DNA of 64,000 nt from Sphaerolaimus hirsutus (Eukaryota > Nematoda > Chromadorea > Monhysterida > Sphaerolaimidae). Made by a program: the position numbers and the translations under genes. The stretch covers positions 16,023,147-16,087,146 of the forward strand of contig OZ038457.1 of the NCBI GenBank assembly GCA_964036195.1, written 5' to 3'. The number at the start of each line of letters is the position of its first letter. Position 1 is the stretch's first letter. Below are positions 32,338 to 44,934 of the stretch, one piece after another. The notes under the pieces are model-generated. The model made no database searches, was not told where the DNA came from, and was given only the letters and a program-made list of their open reading frames with translations.

Positions 32338-35300
32338 TTACGTACGTGTGCAGCCGCAGGTGCCGCACGACTCTTGGCAGTTGACCCTCATGTAGAATGG
32401 GTTGGAGTCGCACTCGCCCGTGCGCGCCCAATGGCAACAGTGCCTGTTAGCATCCCTCTTGCATCGAGTTGTATCTGCGCACATTGCGACGGGTGGGTGT
32501 GTTCCATATTTCTTTGGTTTTCAATTTTCAATTTCTTTAGCCACCGAACAGTTAACAAAGCTCAAAAAGTCAACTAATTATCGGTATGAATAACTGCTTA
32601 ATTACCTGGTTCAACGTCAATGCACTGTCTGTAACATCCGTTGTTGCAGCAGATCTCCATGCCGCGGCAGTCGATGTCGTTGTCGCAGTCGTGCGGTATG
32701 TCGAGGGCGTCCGAGCACATACCCGGTGGGGGGCATTTGCTATCTGTGTGAAAGAGTGAAAAATGGATGTGTTGTATACTCGGCGGACAGCACACTTAGT
32801 ATGGAAACCTACCATAACCCATCTGAATAATCAACCAAAAGTATGCAGTTTTTTCATCATTATATTTCGTTTTTACTATATGATGATTAATTATGAAATT
32901 TATCTCCGCATACTTTGCGGTCCGCTGAGTACACTCATTTACATAGTATTTTTGGGACATTTGCATGAGTATGACAAATAAAAGTTGAAACGCAAAATAA
33001 AAAGTCGCTGAAAAATTTATCATCCTCGTGTCTTGTGTTCAAAACTCAATTTTTAATATTTTGTTATGTGGCAGATGTTATTTTCAAATGTGAAAGACAT
33101 GATGGAATGTGGCCCGTCATAAAATCGACTTTATGTTACCTCATTTGTCGTCGATCATTGCATGCAAAGATGATGTGTTATTTTACTTGAGTTATTATGT
33201 TATTTTTATAACATTTGACTTATCATGAGGCAAGCAAATTGATGCGCATGGTTCGCTGAACATCAAAGGTTTTTACATCGATTTTATCCATGTCAAGTTC
33301 GGGACTGACTTTTTTTCAATCCACATCAATACCCTTGATCTCAGGAATGGGGATTACTGGCAATGCCAATGCACAACCCAATGCCAACAAGGACAATTTT
33401 GGTAGATTCCCGATCCCCATCTCTAAAATGTTATCCCCAGATTTTTAAATGGTCGTGTTGCCCCTGAACAGCCATATATTTTTAGGAACGTCCGTGCTTG
33501 CCTATGAACTTACTTGGAGTGAAACCTTGCGATGGGCGAACGCACTGCTTGAAGCAGCCGTTGTCGCAGCATTTCTGTGGTCCGAAACAGTCGCCGTCCC
33601 GCGAACAGTCATCTGAGCCGCCAAAACCGGAGCAAATACCCGCTGGAGGGCACTCGCCATCCTTGACCAGATCTGCGTGAATATTTAATTTTTTTGGCAT
33701 CATTGTCATAACAGTGCACATTGTATGCTTTTGGCAAACGGCCAACAGACCAGGTACCAAAACCGGTGGCACAAAGTCGGGATCGACGCACTGTCTGAAG
33801 CAGCCGTTGTTGCAGCAGATCTCGCTGCCCGGACATTGTATATCGCGGTCACAATCGTGCAGAACACCAACTGCATCGGCACATGGACTGGGCGGCGGGC
33901 ACATTGGATCTGCGCAGTGGGCAGTTTGCGTTCTATCTGCAGCTAAATGTGAATGCTTATGGATGAACCTGCGATTGAGTATGCTAGAAAAATTGATAGA
34001 ATAATATTTTGACTACATAGTGCAGCTTTCACATCCCATGATTACAAGCCGGTCATCACAAAGAAAAACTGTAGGTTTGTTTTAGCCTCCTTATAATCTA
34101 TTCTAACGTCGCAATTACATATACCTATATAAGTAAAATACGAACTTATCCAGCCACCAAGTCACAATTGAAGCAGATCTCACTTGGCTCAAAGTCATCG
34201 AATGGCGCGGTGCACTGCTGGTAGCAGCCGTTGTCGCAGCATTTTTGTTCCCCAGGGCACATGAAGTCGGCGTCACAGTCGTCGGGAATGCCGCCGCCGG
34301 AGCAGGGGGCCGGCGGGGGGCACTGGCCCGGCTTGGGGATCGTGCGCACGTCGGTCGACCGATCTTTCGGCATTGTCATTACTTGCCCTTGCCTCGGCAT
34401 TGCCATTTCTCCCCCCTGCCTAGCCATTCCTTGTTTCTTTCCCTGATCTTTTTCCTCTTCCATGCGCTTTTTTAGTTCCTCTCTAAATATGTGCATAATA
34501 TATAAAACTACTTGAAGAAGGGATTCAGACATTCGGAGTGTTTATATACTGAACTATACTTCTTTACTGAACTTTACTTTACTTTACTGAACTACACTTT
34601 TTTAAACGAAAATTGGACTGTTATTTTTACTGGACTTTTGACATCTTGCATGACATTTAACAAATTTGTATGACATATTGAATGACATTTGACACTTCAC
34701 ATGACACTTTACAGGGTGCGGGACAGCCCTACATCTGCCCACCTGTGGTCTTTTCCCTCCCCCGCTTCTGGGTGCTCGCAGCTCTTGCAGCAGTTGGGCT
34801 CCATCCACACGGCGTTGTCCTCGCACTCGCCCAGCCACGCCCAGAACTGGCACAGCGGGTCCGAGTCAGAGCATTGACCGTTCTGCAATTAAAGAAACAA
34901 TGTGCACTGTTAAATTCAGTGTACGTCGGCTGTGAATGCGATATGATAAGTGAAGGGCGTTTTTGGATGGCTAGTCAATCTCGCAGTGTAAATGAACCGT
35001 TAATGACTCTTGCTTGCCGAACTAACTTGTTTGTCAACTGAACTACCTCCTCCCCCATTACCGCCATAGCTGCCGCCTGCATCTGTGTGTCAATTAAGAA
35101 AAACCCATGGATTTAATGGCGGGATGTGAAGCAAATCTAACTCAGTAGACGTTTTCGAATTTTTATTTCACCACTAGAAAAACACTTCAAAATACTTTCT
35201 AAAAAATCTCTAAAAGTCACTTTAGAGAAAACACTTTAAAACACTTCATGGTTGGTTTCCGATTCATCAATTGGCAAACATGAATCCTAAGTGGTAACCT

Positions 35301-35390
35301 CACTGTAGAATAAACACAGTATTTTCACCCGATGTTCGACTCACATGCGGTGGCTGCCAGGCCACAAGCGAGCAAAATGCACACCTTCAT
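32338..35390 (-). CDS. Gene C: secreted ShK-WAP4-ShK protein, paralog of gene A
   Basis: Exons, 5' to 3': 35345-35390, 35027-35082, 34743-34882, 34184-34482, 33751-33909, 33514-33672, 32606-32743, 32338-32474 (378 codons including TAA). Signal peptide MKVCILLACGLAATA, Gly-rich linker, ShK 1 (FWAWLGEC, NCCKSC, about residues 35-73), a long Lys/Glu/Gln/Met linker (about 81-125), WAP 1 (to 170), WAP 2 (ICCNNGCFRQC), WAP 3 (KCCDNGCFKQC), WAP 4 (ICCNNGCYRQC) and ShK 2 (CGTCGC, ending RT). Domain order and intron phases match gene A one to one. The intron 33673-33750 is 78 nt, phase 1, with no in-frame stop, so retaining it would add 26 residues without a frameshift. The WAP 2 acceptor could instead be 24 nt upstream (after GCTGCAG); 33909 was chosen by analogy with gene A. 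Function beyond secretion is unknown. Confidence 0.88.
32773..32934. mobile_element. TATACTCGGCGGAC MITE in gene C intron 7
   Basis: Ends GTATACTCGGCGGACAGCA and GCGGTCCGCTGAGTACAC are inverted; 162 bp, AT-rich body. It occupies the intron immediately upstream of WAP 4. Confidence 0.65.
34556..34735. mobile_element. TGTAAAGTGTCATG element beside a gene C splice donor
   Basis: Right end ACTTTACAGGGTGCGGGACAG with TGACATTTGACA units; the left end is low-complexity TTTACTGAAC and not clearly matched. About 12 bp downstream of the donor of the ShK 1 exon (34743-34882). Confidence 0.5.
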
Positions 35391-35757
35391 CGTATCCAAT
35401 TCGGCTAACTGAATAATAATTCCAGAACTGTAAAAATGTTTTGTATTTCACGTTATATTGGTTTCTGTATTTACGTTTTGTGTCGGAAAGGCATAAATTT
35501 TTTATGTTCTTTTGCGATTTCTCTGCTGTCTTTGCGACCTCTGCCTCTGTAACCCAGTTTATACCAGAAAGGTACTCAATCGATCACCAATTTCATTATT
35601 ACCATCGATAAAAGCCATCAAACGAAATGTTCAACCATAAATACGCGCAGCAAGAAATGTTGAGAACGCCCATTCCTGGGTGTTGAACAAAACACAGCCG
35701 TTCGTTGTCAACCAGAGAATTAAACTGCATTGGTTGCTTTTCAATACCTACCTATAT

Positions 35758-36180
35758 ACCCCCTCGAAATACCCCCGTCCCCAAAATGGCCACTATGAAT
35801 TTCTAACCCCCCTTGAAATACCCCCCTCCAAATTGAGTGTAAATGACAAAAGCTGCGGTTTGAGGTCCGGGCAACGCAGACCACTCGTTAAAAACAATGA
35901 CTGTGTTACGTTAGAACCGGGTTTATACCATCTACCTACCTACATACCTTACCTTAGGTATATTGTATTTACATAAATATAAGTGCATAATAAAATAATG
36001 CATGATAGTTATTTTTGCATTTTTCTACATATGCGTAATTTATGTTACAAGCAACAAATTAGTACTGAGAGTTCAAGAAAATTTTTGCGAAATAATAACG
36101 CCCCCCGAAATACCGCCTACGCGTCATTTAACCGCCCTCAAACCAGCCGGGGTGGGGGGTAATTCGAGGAAATACGGTGT
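35758..36180. mobile_element. ACCGTA element, degenerate left end
   Basis: CCCTCGAAATACCCCC on the left; TAATTCGAGGAAATACGGT on the right; repeated CCCCTTGAAATACCCCCC. Same subfamily as 1782-2234. Upstream of gene C. Confidence 0.65.
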
Positions 36181-36216
36181 GCTATGGCCTCCTCTACACC
36201 CAACCACCACATAAGT

Positions 36217-36361
36217 AGGGTTGGCAAAATGTCATAATGACAACTTGAAGACTATAATGCAATGGTTGGAAGATTTATATTTTTTACTCAAATGCGCGAT
36301 TTTTTGACGATTTTTTTTTACAAGTTTGCCAAAATGATCATGGGTGGAACCGCCAACCCTA
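36217..36361. mobile_element. Short TAGGGTTGGC MITE
   Basis: 145 bp bounded by TAGGGTTGGCAAAATG and GGAACCGCCAACCCTA. No matching 8-bp duplication found. Confidence 0.5.
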
Positions 36362-36987
36362 GCATTTGTTTTTATCGTACTATTTTTTCGCATCAAATGC
36401 TTAAAGGTATGTAATACTGAACTAAAATTAATTGCTTTTGTTTAAATGCGTAGAGTGAATTGCTTATAAAATTAAAACAAATACATGGATATGGATTTGC
36501 AAAACTTGCGGTGTGATTATGATTTGTACCTGAATAAAAAATATGGAACTTTTCTGATATTTTTGGTAACTCAAAAACACAATACCTGTTGAAACATCTC
36601 CGCTAGGAGCACTAAAAAAGGCTTGGCTCTAAAAATTGTGCCATAAGAATAATTCTACCAAAACCAAAATGATGGTTGCACAGTATCTGGTATCGCACCA
36701 GCATGTTACACAAGCAAACACGGCCGGTTATAGATGTTATCGCGAAACGTAATGGGTTCAAAAAGGTAACCGGTCTGGGTTTTTGCTGGTGTTACACAAT
36801 AATCAAATTTTATCTGTATGTTCAGTGATCGGGACGGCACGTGGGCGCTGGGGAACTTGGCTGGGATCCAATCAATTTGTGAAAATTGCTGTTTTTTTCG
36901 TTATTTTTGATTTAGACGTTTTAGTTAAACATCGTAACTTTGACTAATTTTATGCGATGTGAACGGACTGGTATTGATGTTGGTATT

Positions 36988-37381
36988 AGGGTTGGCCGTC
37001 GTTTTTTCAACGTTTTTTTTTAAAATTACAACGTTTTGTATAGCAGCGTTTTCACGCTTTCTGTGATGACAAAAAGAAAGTTCCATAAATTCCGGAGGGT
37101 TCACGTTATATAGAGTGACGTATATTTACTTATTTGTATACCTAGCTGTATACCTATGTTGATATACCTCAACCAGGTATCCCGAGGATCGGTATACCTT
37201 TGACGTGGAGAACCAAGGTCTGTGTAGGGGATATATTTCCTTTATGTAGGCAATCCAAAATCAAAATATATTTTTATTATTATTACAACCATATTTGGGA
37301 GGTTTTGAAAAAACCCGGTTTCATTTTTTTCACATTTTAAAAACACGATCGTTGGTTTCGTTGGTAGCGTTTTTTCAACCC
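36988..37381. mobile_element. TAGGGTTGGCC element, T/A-tract type
   Basis: Starts TAGGGTTGGCCGTCG with TTTTTTCAACG tracts and ends GCGTTTTTTCAACCC. Flanks TTGGTAT and TTGGTAC are a possible decayed duplication. Confidence 0.5.
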
Positions 37382-37584
37382 ACTTGGTACACAGTATTTA
37401 TGATAGTACACATGGTCGCGTGTGATTTATGTTATGTGACATATTGTAAATATAATTTCGCTATGCTAGATTGCTCTGTCGCTCCAAAAACGCCCCACCC
37501 CAGTAACGTCTCAACGGACAAATCCCATGCAGAATGTGTGTGTACCGTATGTTCATGAATAAGTCCCATGGAAAGTTATGGCCC

Positions 37585-37835
37585 GACAGTAGTAATGGAA
37601 AAGCGCCAGAAAAAAGGGCGCCAGGCGCCAATGGCGCCATGGCGCCATTCAGAAAGTGAGCGCCAAGCGCCAAGGGCGCCACAGAAAGAGGGCGCCAGGC
37701 GCCAAGGGCGCCATGGCGCCATTCGGAAAGCGGGCGCCAGGCGCCAAGGGCGCCACGGAAAGAGGGCGCCAAGCGCCAAGGGCGCCATGGCGCCATTTAA
37801 AAAATAGGGCGCCAGGCGCCAAGGGCGCCAGGATA
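37585..37835. repeat. GGCGCC dyad array
   Basis: Opens with TAGTAATGGAAAAGCGCC and consists of GGCGCCAGGCGCCAAGGGCG-type units that read the same on both strands. Related to 42993-44721 and 60713-61979. The right terminus is missing, so it is truncated. Frames through it give Ala/Pro/Arg repeats and are not genes. Confidence 0.7.
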
Positions 37836-38099
37836 AATAAGTGCATACATCACCCTGCGTCTCAAAGTGTTTCTACAGCACCCTAGTACATGCATTCACT
37901 ACTTTATTTGCATTCTCCAGGGTGTAATGAACAAAGACAACACTAGCAACAAAAAAATTCGAGTAAAATTCACATGACGATTCAAACACAGTGGATGTTG
38001 TCATTTGACAACAATCCATTCACTTCAAATTGACTTTTCCAATCAATGTTTCCTCGAAATGGACAAAAAACGGAATTGCAACGATTTGAATCCGTTGAT

Positions 38100-38290
38100 T
38101 TTCTCATCTCATGGTGCTCTTCCAAAAGTGGAGAAGTAAAAAACTGATTGAGAAGTGAGAAGTGAAAAGTTTCAATACAAAGTACAATTATAACCTTTCT
38201 CTTAACTTCTTACTTCTAAAATTAATTTGTTTTTAACTTTTTACTTCTCATTACACTTCTCACTTTACTTCACCAGGCACCAGTTCTGTG
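38100..38290. mobile_element. AAGTGAGAAGT foldback element
   Basis: GGTGCTCTTCCAAAAGTGG on the left and CACCAGGCACCAGTTCTG on the right enclose AAGTGAGAAGTGAAAAG and its complement. Resembles the GGCCAGTTCC family with a different internal repeat. Confidence 0.5.
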
Positions 38291-38344
38291 AATAGACTGG
38301 TAGAAATGCAAGCAATAAGATAAAATGATTTTTGCAAAAAGTAT

Positions 38345-39518
38345 GAATTTTAATACAATTTTACAAAAAAATTAGAATTTTTGTTTTTATTTTAAAATTT
38401 TCCATTATATTTTATTTTATTCTTAAATTTTCCATTTTATTTTTATTTTTTTAAATATTTTTTTCTGAGATTTTGCCAACCGTGTTCATGAGGAGTAGGG
38501 TGATTTGCGCCTAGATACCATTAAGGTATAAGCTTCACACCACCTCCATAGCCGGAGATAGTGGGCTCAAAGTGAAATCAAAAATAGGGTGTTGGACTTG
38601 TTTGGGCGGGTGTTACCATTCAACTATGAGACCGTAAATTCGTTAATCACTAAATAATGACTGTTAGTGGCTCTATGCGATAGCTTCACATTACGTTTAC
38701 CCATTTTGTCGTATATTTCCGACGTGTGGCTCACGGGGAGTTATTCAGGTGGGAGTTGAATATCCCAGGGTATACGGTAAGTATTTGTTTATATATGCCT
38801 GAGTAGTGGTGGAGTGATTTGGGTTTGCTTCCTTTTTGGCCCAATTTCGTTGTAGTTTGATATAAATAAGTACGAGGCATTTATCTACATATAAATAGTG
38901 CATTTGGCATTCCAGTTTCAATTTCGAATTCCAGAATTTTCCCATATTGATGATTTCAAGAATCAAGAATTTCTCCATATTGATGATTTCACATCATCCT
39001 TATAAGCGAAATACGATACGATCACTGCTTTTCTATGGGGACGCCCAAAATAGGTGTACTTTTAATTTGAAGCCAAAAATGACAATACCGACTACCGAAA
39101 TTGCAGCCCTTTGATCTGCAATGGAGCACAAATTATAAGTAAAAGTGCGAGCCTAAAACTCTGTCAATCGGGGCATGGAATGGACCATGGCACATTTCTG
39201 TTGCCTATTCCACATAATTATATTTCTAGGTAGATACTTTTATTTGGAACTAGTTTTTCCTTTGCTGTATCTGCAGGTGGTGTCACGCTACGCGCCATTT
39301 GCTCCAGTCGGGTTGAAGGCTCATTTATGTATGCACTTATAATACCTGTATCCGATTTAGGAAACAGCAGTGATTGATCATCCACCAGCGTTTAAAACTA
39401 CCTGATTATGTGCAGAATCAATCAAACTGGCATCCTTAATAGAATTTGCTGGTCTTGATCGCTGTCTTATATTTAAGTTATAACTGCCGTTTTATATCGA
39501 ACCAGTTAAAAATATTAA
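38345..39518. other. Intergenic: AT-rich repeat fragments
   Basis: 38345-38485 is an inverted relative of the A/T-rich block at 4383-4500 (AAAATAAAATGTAAATTG type). 38510-38630 is a remnant of the modular foldback family (GGAGATAGTGGG, GTTGGACTTGTTTGGG). The rest has nothing I can name. Confidence 0.4.
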
Positions 39519-40430
39519 TGGATGGGTATTGTCGCACATTCAGAGGGTTCCAAAATTATATTTCGGTATGAAGTCAGAATAAAATTTTCTGTTACGCGTC
39601 AATTGCAGACCTGCGGTTCCTGGTACAAATGTTCTAAATTCTCATGTCAAAAAGCGTCATGCCATATTCTGACATCATCGCGTCAAGTGCCAAACGGTGC
39701 CAGAAGACAGAAGCACAACTGGCATCACCAGGCAATGTTTCAGACTGTGCCAGAGCTACTCAAGATTTTTTTTGCGAAAAAGCTCAAAACACAGACATTC
39801 ACTTTTGAAAAGCTCAAAACGCAGAAAGTATTTTTAAGAAAACTTACCCATACCCATCGCTGGTGACATAATTGACTGACAGTCAATAAATGGCAATAAC
39901 TCAGCCATTTCTAAACCGATTTTAATCATTCAAAACTTCAAATGATCAGGACAACCTCAATAATTCATTTTTGATGTTGGATTTGTGATATCTATTTTCA
40001 TTATGCCGATGTGACCCAGTATTTCAACAGAAAAACAAATTTTTCTGAAAATGTAAACATATACTATAGACAAAGAGAATTCATATACCAAAAAATATTT
40101 CAATATCTCTTCCAATCAAAAGTTATCTCACTTCAAACTTCCATCTTCTTTACATACAAAATACTTGCACATTATGAATTGACAGTTGGGCCAAAGTGTT
40201 GCCATCAACAGAGCAAAGCCAGAAACTCAAATTTACAGACCAAATAGCTCCACTGTCTAGTGTGACTACCTGCATAGTTGCAATTAAGTAGCTGCCAATG
40301 GATGCAAAGCAGTGGCTTGAAACCAGTACATGCCACAGTTCCACATATGCATAACGGCCGGCCGCCGGTGCTAGCACCGAAAGGCTCCGCACCGGGCTGG
40401 AGGTTCCAAAGTATTTATCGAGTATTTTTA
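39519..40430. other. Intergenic: degenerate element fragments
   Basis: 39760-39862 resembles the CTCAAAACACAGAAA array of 53524-54332 and ends CCCATCGCTGG. 40080-40150 carries an inverted copy of the ATAACTTTTGATTGG block. No exon seen; the 114-codon open frame at 39522-39866 lacks splice or family support. Confidence 0.35.
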
Positions 40431-40431
40431 G

Positions 40432-41242
40432 CAGAGTTGCAAAAACGTATTTACGTTTACCCGAAATACCCGGTTATTCGGGTATTTATACTTACGTTTA
40501 CGTTTACCTTTTCAAAAAATACCGTTACGTTTTGTTACGTTTTCCTGGTCAAAATACCCGGGTACCAGAGAAAACGTAAAAAGTTATTTGAGTAACGTTA
40601 AAATAGATTATTCTCAGGAAAGCACTTCTGCGAAGTGCAAAACGAAGTTTCAAAGGCATAGACAGAGCGCTTGCACGCTCCCTCAACGCTCACCTACGTA
40701 AATGTACACACCTAAATAGGTATTGAAAATATTTGAATTGAAATGGATAGTCTGTGTGCGGCGGACGGATGTGAACGTTTTTTTACATTTGTGTGTGGAA
40801 TGCTAAATAAGTCTGTGCATGCTGCTTTTACACATTTACTATGGTATGTGCTTCCAATTAAATTGCACTGCAAATTACCGAACTGTCAATGAATGAATCT
40901 GGTGGTGATTGTCACTGTGATGACATAATGTTTTCTTGATTTCTGATGATTACACATTTTTCATCATTCTTAAAATTCACAATTTTAATGACTGTATTTA
41001 AATTATAAGCAGATAATGTGAATGGAGATCATAGGAACATCCATAATGTTGTAAAAGCATGGCTTTTGATATTCTCTGGTCGTGGAAGCACTTAATAAAT
41101 ATTTTTACGTTTACGTTTTATTTTACGTATTCCCAGGTATTTTAAAAATACCTTACGTTTTAGTATTTATACTTCAAAATTGGAAAAGGTATTTACGTTT
41201 ACGTTTACGTTTTCCAAAAATACCGGTATTTGAACAACTCTG
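40432..41242. mobile_element. CAGAGTTG-family hAT-like element, intact
   Basis: The 8-bp duplication ATTTTTAG lies at 40424-40431 and 41243-41250. Ends CAGAGTTGCAAAAACG and GAACAACTCTG. Subterminal arrays of CGTTTACGTTTACC units run inward from both ends and point in opposite directions. Noncoding centre. Confidence 0.88.
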
Positions 41243-41708
41243 ATTTTTAGAGGCCGCACCTTCGGAATGGCATATTTCCATGAATTCTCAACCGATTTTG
41301 ATGGTTGCGCACTTAAAATGATCAGGACGATGTGGCGATCACTCTATGAAGCAATTAGAATTAGGTATTATAGATGAAACTGAAATATTTAATATGCTCC
41401 AATACACTTATTTACCTATTCACTGCTGTCTACTGACTGGGGTGGATGTTGTACAGAAAATGTTACTAGGTATATTTTGTCATAAACTGACAACAAATTA
41501 TGACCTAAATTTTGAAGCAAACGCAATATTTATGACAGAAAATACAACACAATTTTTTGTTCCCTCTTCAGAAGGGTATGGCAGATTTCAAAACATTTTT
41601 GATGGGACGTTTTTTCTACAAAATAGACTTAAAACAGTTGGGTAAATATATTGATGCTTTTTTTAATATGAATGAGCACATGCTGTGGATGAAATTTTAC
41701 ACCCAATG

Positions 41709-41939
41709 AAGACTTAGCCGGTGCCTTTCCTGGTGCCTTTCACTTCGGCCCTGGTGCTAGCACCTTTGGCATTTTCAAAAAAATGGTACTGCACCGCACC
41801 GGCACCAGTGCTATTCCTAAAAAATGGCACCGGCACCAGCAGGGCACCCTCGAAAAAGGGCACCGCACCAGCACCGGTGCTGATGCCCTTCGGTGCCCAG
41901 CACCGGTGCACCGGTGCCCCGGTGGCTTTCCATCACTAC
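41709..41939. repeat. GGTGCC/CACCGG dyad array
   Basis: Repeated GGTGCC, CACCGGCACC and GCACCGGTGC units, ending GGTGGCTTTCCATCACTA, which is the right terminus of the TAGTGATGG family with a different internal motif. Confidence 0.6.
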
Positions 41940-41962
41940 CGAATACACAACATCCATACACA

Positions 41963-42368
41963 TACCGTAAATCCTCGAATAAGTCCCCCCCCCGCAAATA
42001 CCCAACTCCCCCCTGTTAGCTGACTGAGGAAAAAAATAATACCCCCTCGATTAACCCCCCCCCTACTTTATGGGTGGGAAAGACGTATATGTATTAAAAC
42101 ATATTTAATATCTGTGTATATTAAAAAGAATGTATTCTTTTGCACCTGATGTTCATTAGCATTAATTTCATTGCATTAAATATGGATTCATGTATGAATT
42201 TAACCCCATAAATATAATATATTGATCGTGTATTTTACGTAATATTCTGATGAAATAACTATTTATTTTATTTTCTCCTCGAATAACTCCCCCCTCGAAT
42301 AAGTCTCCCCTCCAAAAAATCCGACGGAAAAATAACTCCCCCGGGGACTTGTTCGAGGATTTACGGTA
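41963..42368. mobile_element. TA-flanked ACCGTAAATCCTCGAATAAGT element
   Basis: Ends TACCGTAAATCCTCGAATAA and its complement, TA borders, CCCCTCGATTAACCCCCC-type internal units. Third sequence subfamily; another copy at 53175-53339. Confidence 0.8.
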
Positions 42369-42549
42369 GGTATGTAGATGGTATAAACCCTGTTCTAACG
42401 TTTTTTTCAACGTGTTCTGCATTGCGCCGACCACAAACCGTAGCTTTTGTCATTTACGTGCCTTTTACATTGAGATGGTATTTCGAGTGAAGTTAACGAT
42501 TCATAGTGGCCATTTTGAGGGGGTGGGGTATTTCGAGCAAAAACGGTAT
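42369..42549. repeat. Half of a TATTTCGAGG element
   Basis: Contains CCACAAACCGTAGCTTTTGT, GTGGCCATTTTGAGGGGG and TATTTCGAGCAAAAACGGTA, the right half of the 1782-2234 type, abutting 41963-42368. Confidence 0.6.
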
Positions 42550-42992
42550 TGAAGTTATTTACTGCGAGTGATATCTCTATTTTGGGCCGACAATGCCACT
42601 GCTTTTGCAAAAACGTGAGTGGAAAACATTCTACACTGGCAAAATGCAAACGATTGCACAACAATTGGCCAAAAAAATTGATTTGATGCCACAGTTTAAG
42701 CGGGAGATTCGTCTGGTGACTTTTTAACGCACACGGTAGAACTTCAGTTTCCGTACCAGTGCGATGACTGAATTACCAGCACATTTCAGAAAGATCGAAA
42801 GTAGCATGTTAGGAGGTTGTTGTGAGTATTCATGACTGTTTTCAGTGGACCCCTCTATTTTTTCACCAACTTTGTTTTATTGCTATTCAGTTGGAAGTGC
42901 TGTTCTCTATCTATTGGATATTTTCTATATAGGTAGGTATCCATATTCCAGATCGATCTATTTTTGGCATACCTTTTTGTGTTTGTTCTCAG

Positions 42993-44721
42993 TAGTTATG
43001 TAAAAGCGCCATGGCGCTGGCGCCTGGCGCTAGCGCCAAAGCAAAAAGCGCCATGGCGCTTTTGGCGCTTGGCGCCTTTTTCCTGTGGCGCCATTGGCGC
43101 TTGGCGCTGTGCTACGGAAAAGCGCCATGGCGCTTTTGGCGCTTGGCGCTATGATGCCGTGGCGCCATTGGCGCTTGGCGCTAGCGTTTTAAAAAGCGCC
43201 AAGCAGTTCAACAAATATTTCATTATTTTCTACAAAAAGAGCTTGTGTGTAAAATTTAAATAAGTAAACGTGCTACTGTGAGTTTATTCCAGGAAAAACA
43301 ATCCCTCTTCTTGCTTATTTTGTCAAACATGTCAATGGAATTACAAGTATATGCAACATTTGCCCCATATAATGGCCCTCCACACACCAGAGTTGTTATA
43401 ATACCGGTATTTTTGGAAAGCGTAAGCGTAAGCGTAAATACACTTTCCAAATTTCGAGTATGGATACTGTAAGCGTAAGGTATTTTTAAAATACCTAGGA
43501 AAGCGTAAAATAAAGCGTAAGCGTAAATTTCTTTTAGAAAGTGCTCTTGCTTTTGAGCGTCAGAAAACACCCTTGCTTTCACTATTAGGTGAATTTATAC
43601 ACCATTGTCTTTCATACTTTCACATTAAATTAGTACACAGTTGCATACTTATTATACGTTAAGATTCTTTATGCATTCACAATCAAGTAAATATGCATAC
43701 CAGGTGAGCATTTACTCACATAATACAGTGGCGGCAAAGGTAATGCATCCAGGATTCTGTCTGTTTTTGTTCAGTGAACTGTTTCAAAATGAATCTCTCA
43801 GCAATTGTTTTTGGAATCCATTTTCAGCCCCAAAATTCTTAATCTGAAGCTACGATATTACTAGGCAACACAATTTTAATGAGACATTTGTATTTCAACA
43901 GAATTTGTACATTTGCTGCTGTTGTTAGTGTGATACTGCACACACGCAGTCGATTTTTTTTGTACACATTTTCGTTCATTTCCTTTTTTGTTGTTTTACA
44001 CTTTTTCAAAAGCATAAAACTGGACCGTGTGAAACGTTTTTTTACGCTTTTAGTACCCGGGTAATTCGGCCGGGAAAGCGTAAAAAAGCGTATGGGTATT
44101 TTACGAAAGCGTAAGCGTAAGCGTATGTATAAATCCCCATTTACCAGGGTATTTCGGGTAAGTGTAAATACGCTTTCGCAACTCTGGCCACACACTAGTT
44201 TTCAATGACACCCAATGGCAAAAAGTTGCCAACCTACTTCAAAGCTTGCTAACGAGCCGACGAACAACGTTCAAATGCAAAGTGTTACATTATGTTGCAA
44301 TTGAAGTTGAAGTGTTGCAAACATTATACCTAGTTGTATTATATGTGCAATGCACGGCTGGTATCAAGGATGTTTACAACAAGTCCAAACTCCCAAGTCC
44401 TAACTATAAAACAATCCTGACACTATAAAGAAAAAAAAACGACTTATATCCTGCGTCTTAAATGACAAAAACAGCCCTGCATTAGCATGGCTGCGCTTTA
44501 TGGGAAGCAAAAAATTTTTGGCGCTGGCGCTATTGGCGCTTGGCGCCAACATCCTCTGGCGCCATTGGCGCTTGGCGCCGCGGTCTAGAAAAGCGCCATG
44601 GCGCTTTTGGCGCTTGGCGCTATTTTGCTGTGGCGCCATTGGCGCTTGGCGCTAAGATCTAGAAAGCGCCATGGCGCTTTTGGCGCTTGGCGCCAAAAGT
44701 CTGGCGCTTTTTACATCACTA
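42993..44721. mobile_element. TAGTGATGG-family hAT-like element with GGCGCC arrays
   Basis: The 8-bp duplication GTTCTCAG lies at 42985-42992 and 44722-44729. Ends TAGTTATGTAAAAGCGCC and GGCGCTTTTTACATCACTA. Arrays of GGCGCTTGGCGCC and GCGCCATGGCGC occupy 43003-43205 and 44515-44710. It contains the complete element 43388-44186. Confidence 0.85.
43388..44186. mobile_element. CAGAGTTG-family element nested in 42993-44721
   Basis: Ends CAGAGTTGTTATAATACC and TTTCGCAACTCTG; flanking CCACACAC is repeated with a one-base offset. The internal array is AAGCGTAAGCGTAAGCG, the TTTACG array of its relatives with one base changed throughout. Confidence 0.8.
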
Positions 44722-44934
44722 GTTCTCAGCATCCATTTTGGCAAAACTGTTTTTTTGGCACTCATCCAACGTAATTCTTACCTGCCATTCTAGTGAAGGC
44801 CGGCGTTCAGTTCGAGTCCGTATTTCTTTTTTCATTGATGGAAAAGAGCGGAAACGTTCCTTTCTCTTAGAGGTGCACTTCAATTGGATGCGCGATTCTT
44901 TTGGAGGTATGCCATTAGAGTATTTATGTATATT

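Noticed and set aside
37568-37846. Long open frames on both strands giving Ala/Pro/Arg-rich repeats
   Set aside because: They are translations of the palindromic GGCGCC array, equal on both strands, with no splice or start support. The same holds at 43000-43200, 44400-44700 and 60560-60990.
41346-41645. 99-codon open frame
   Set aside because: AT-rich, no conserved motif, base use unlike the real exons here.
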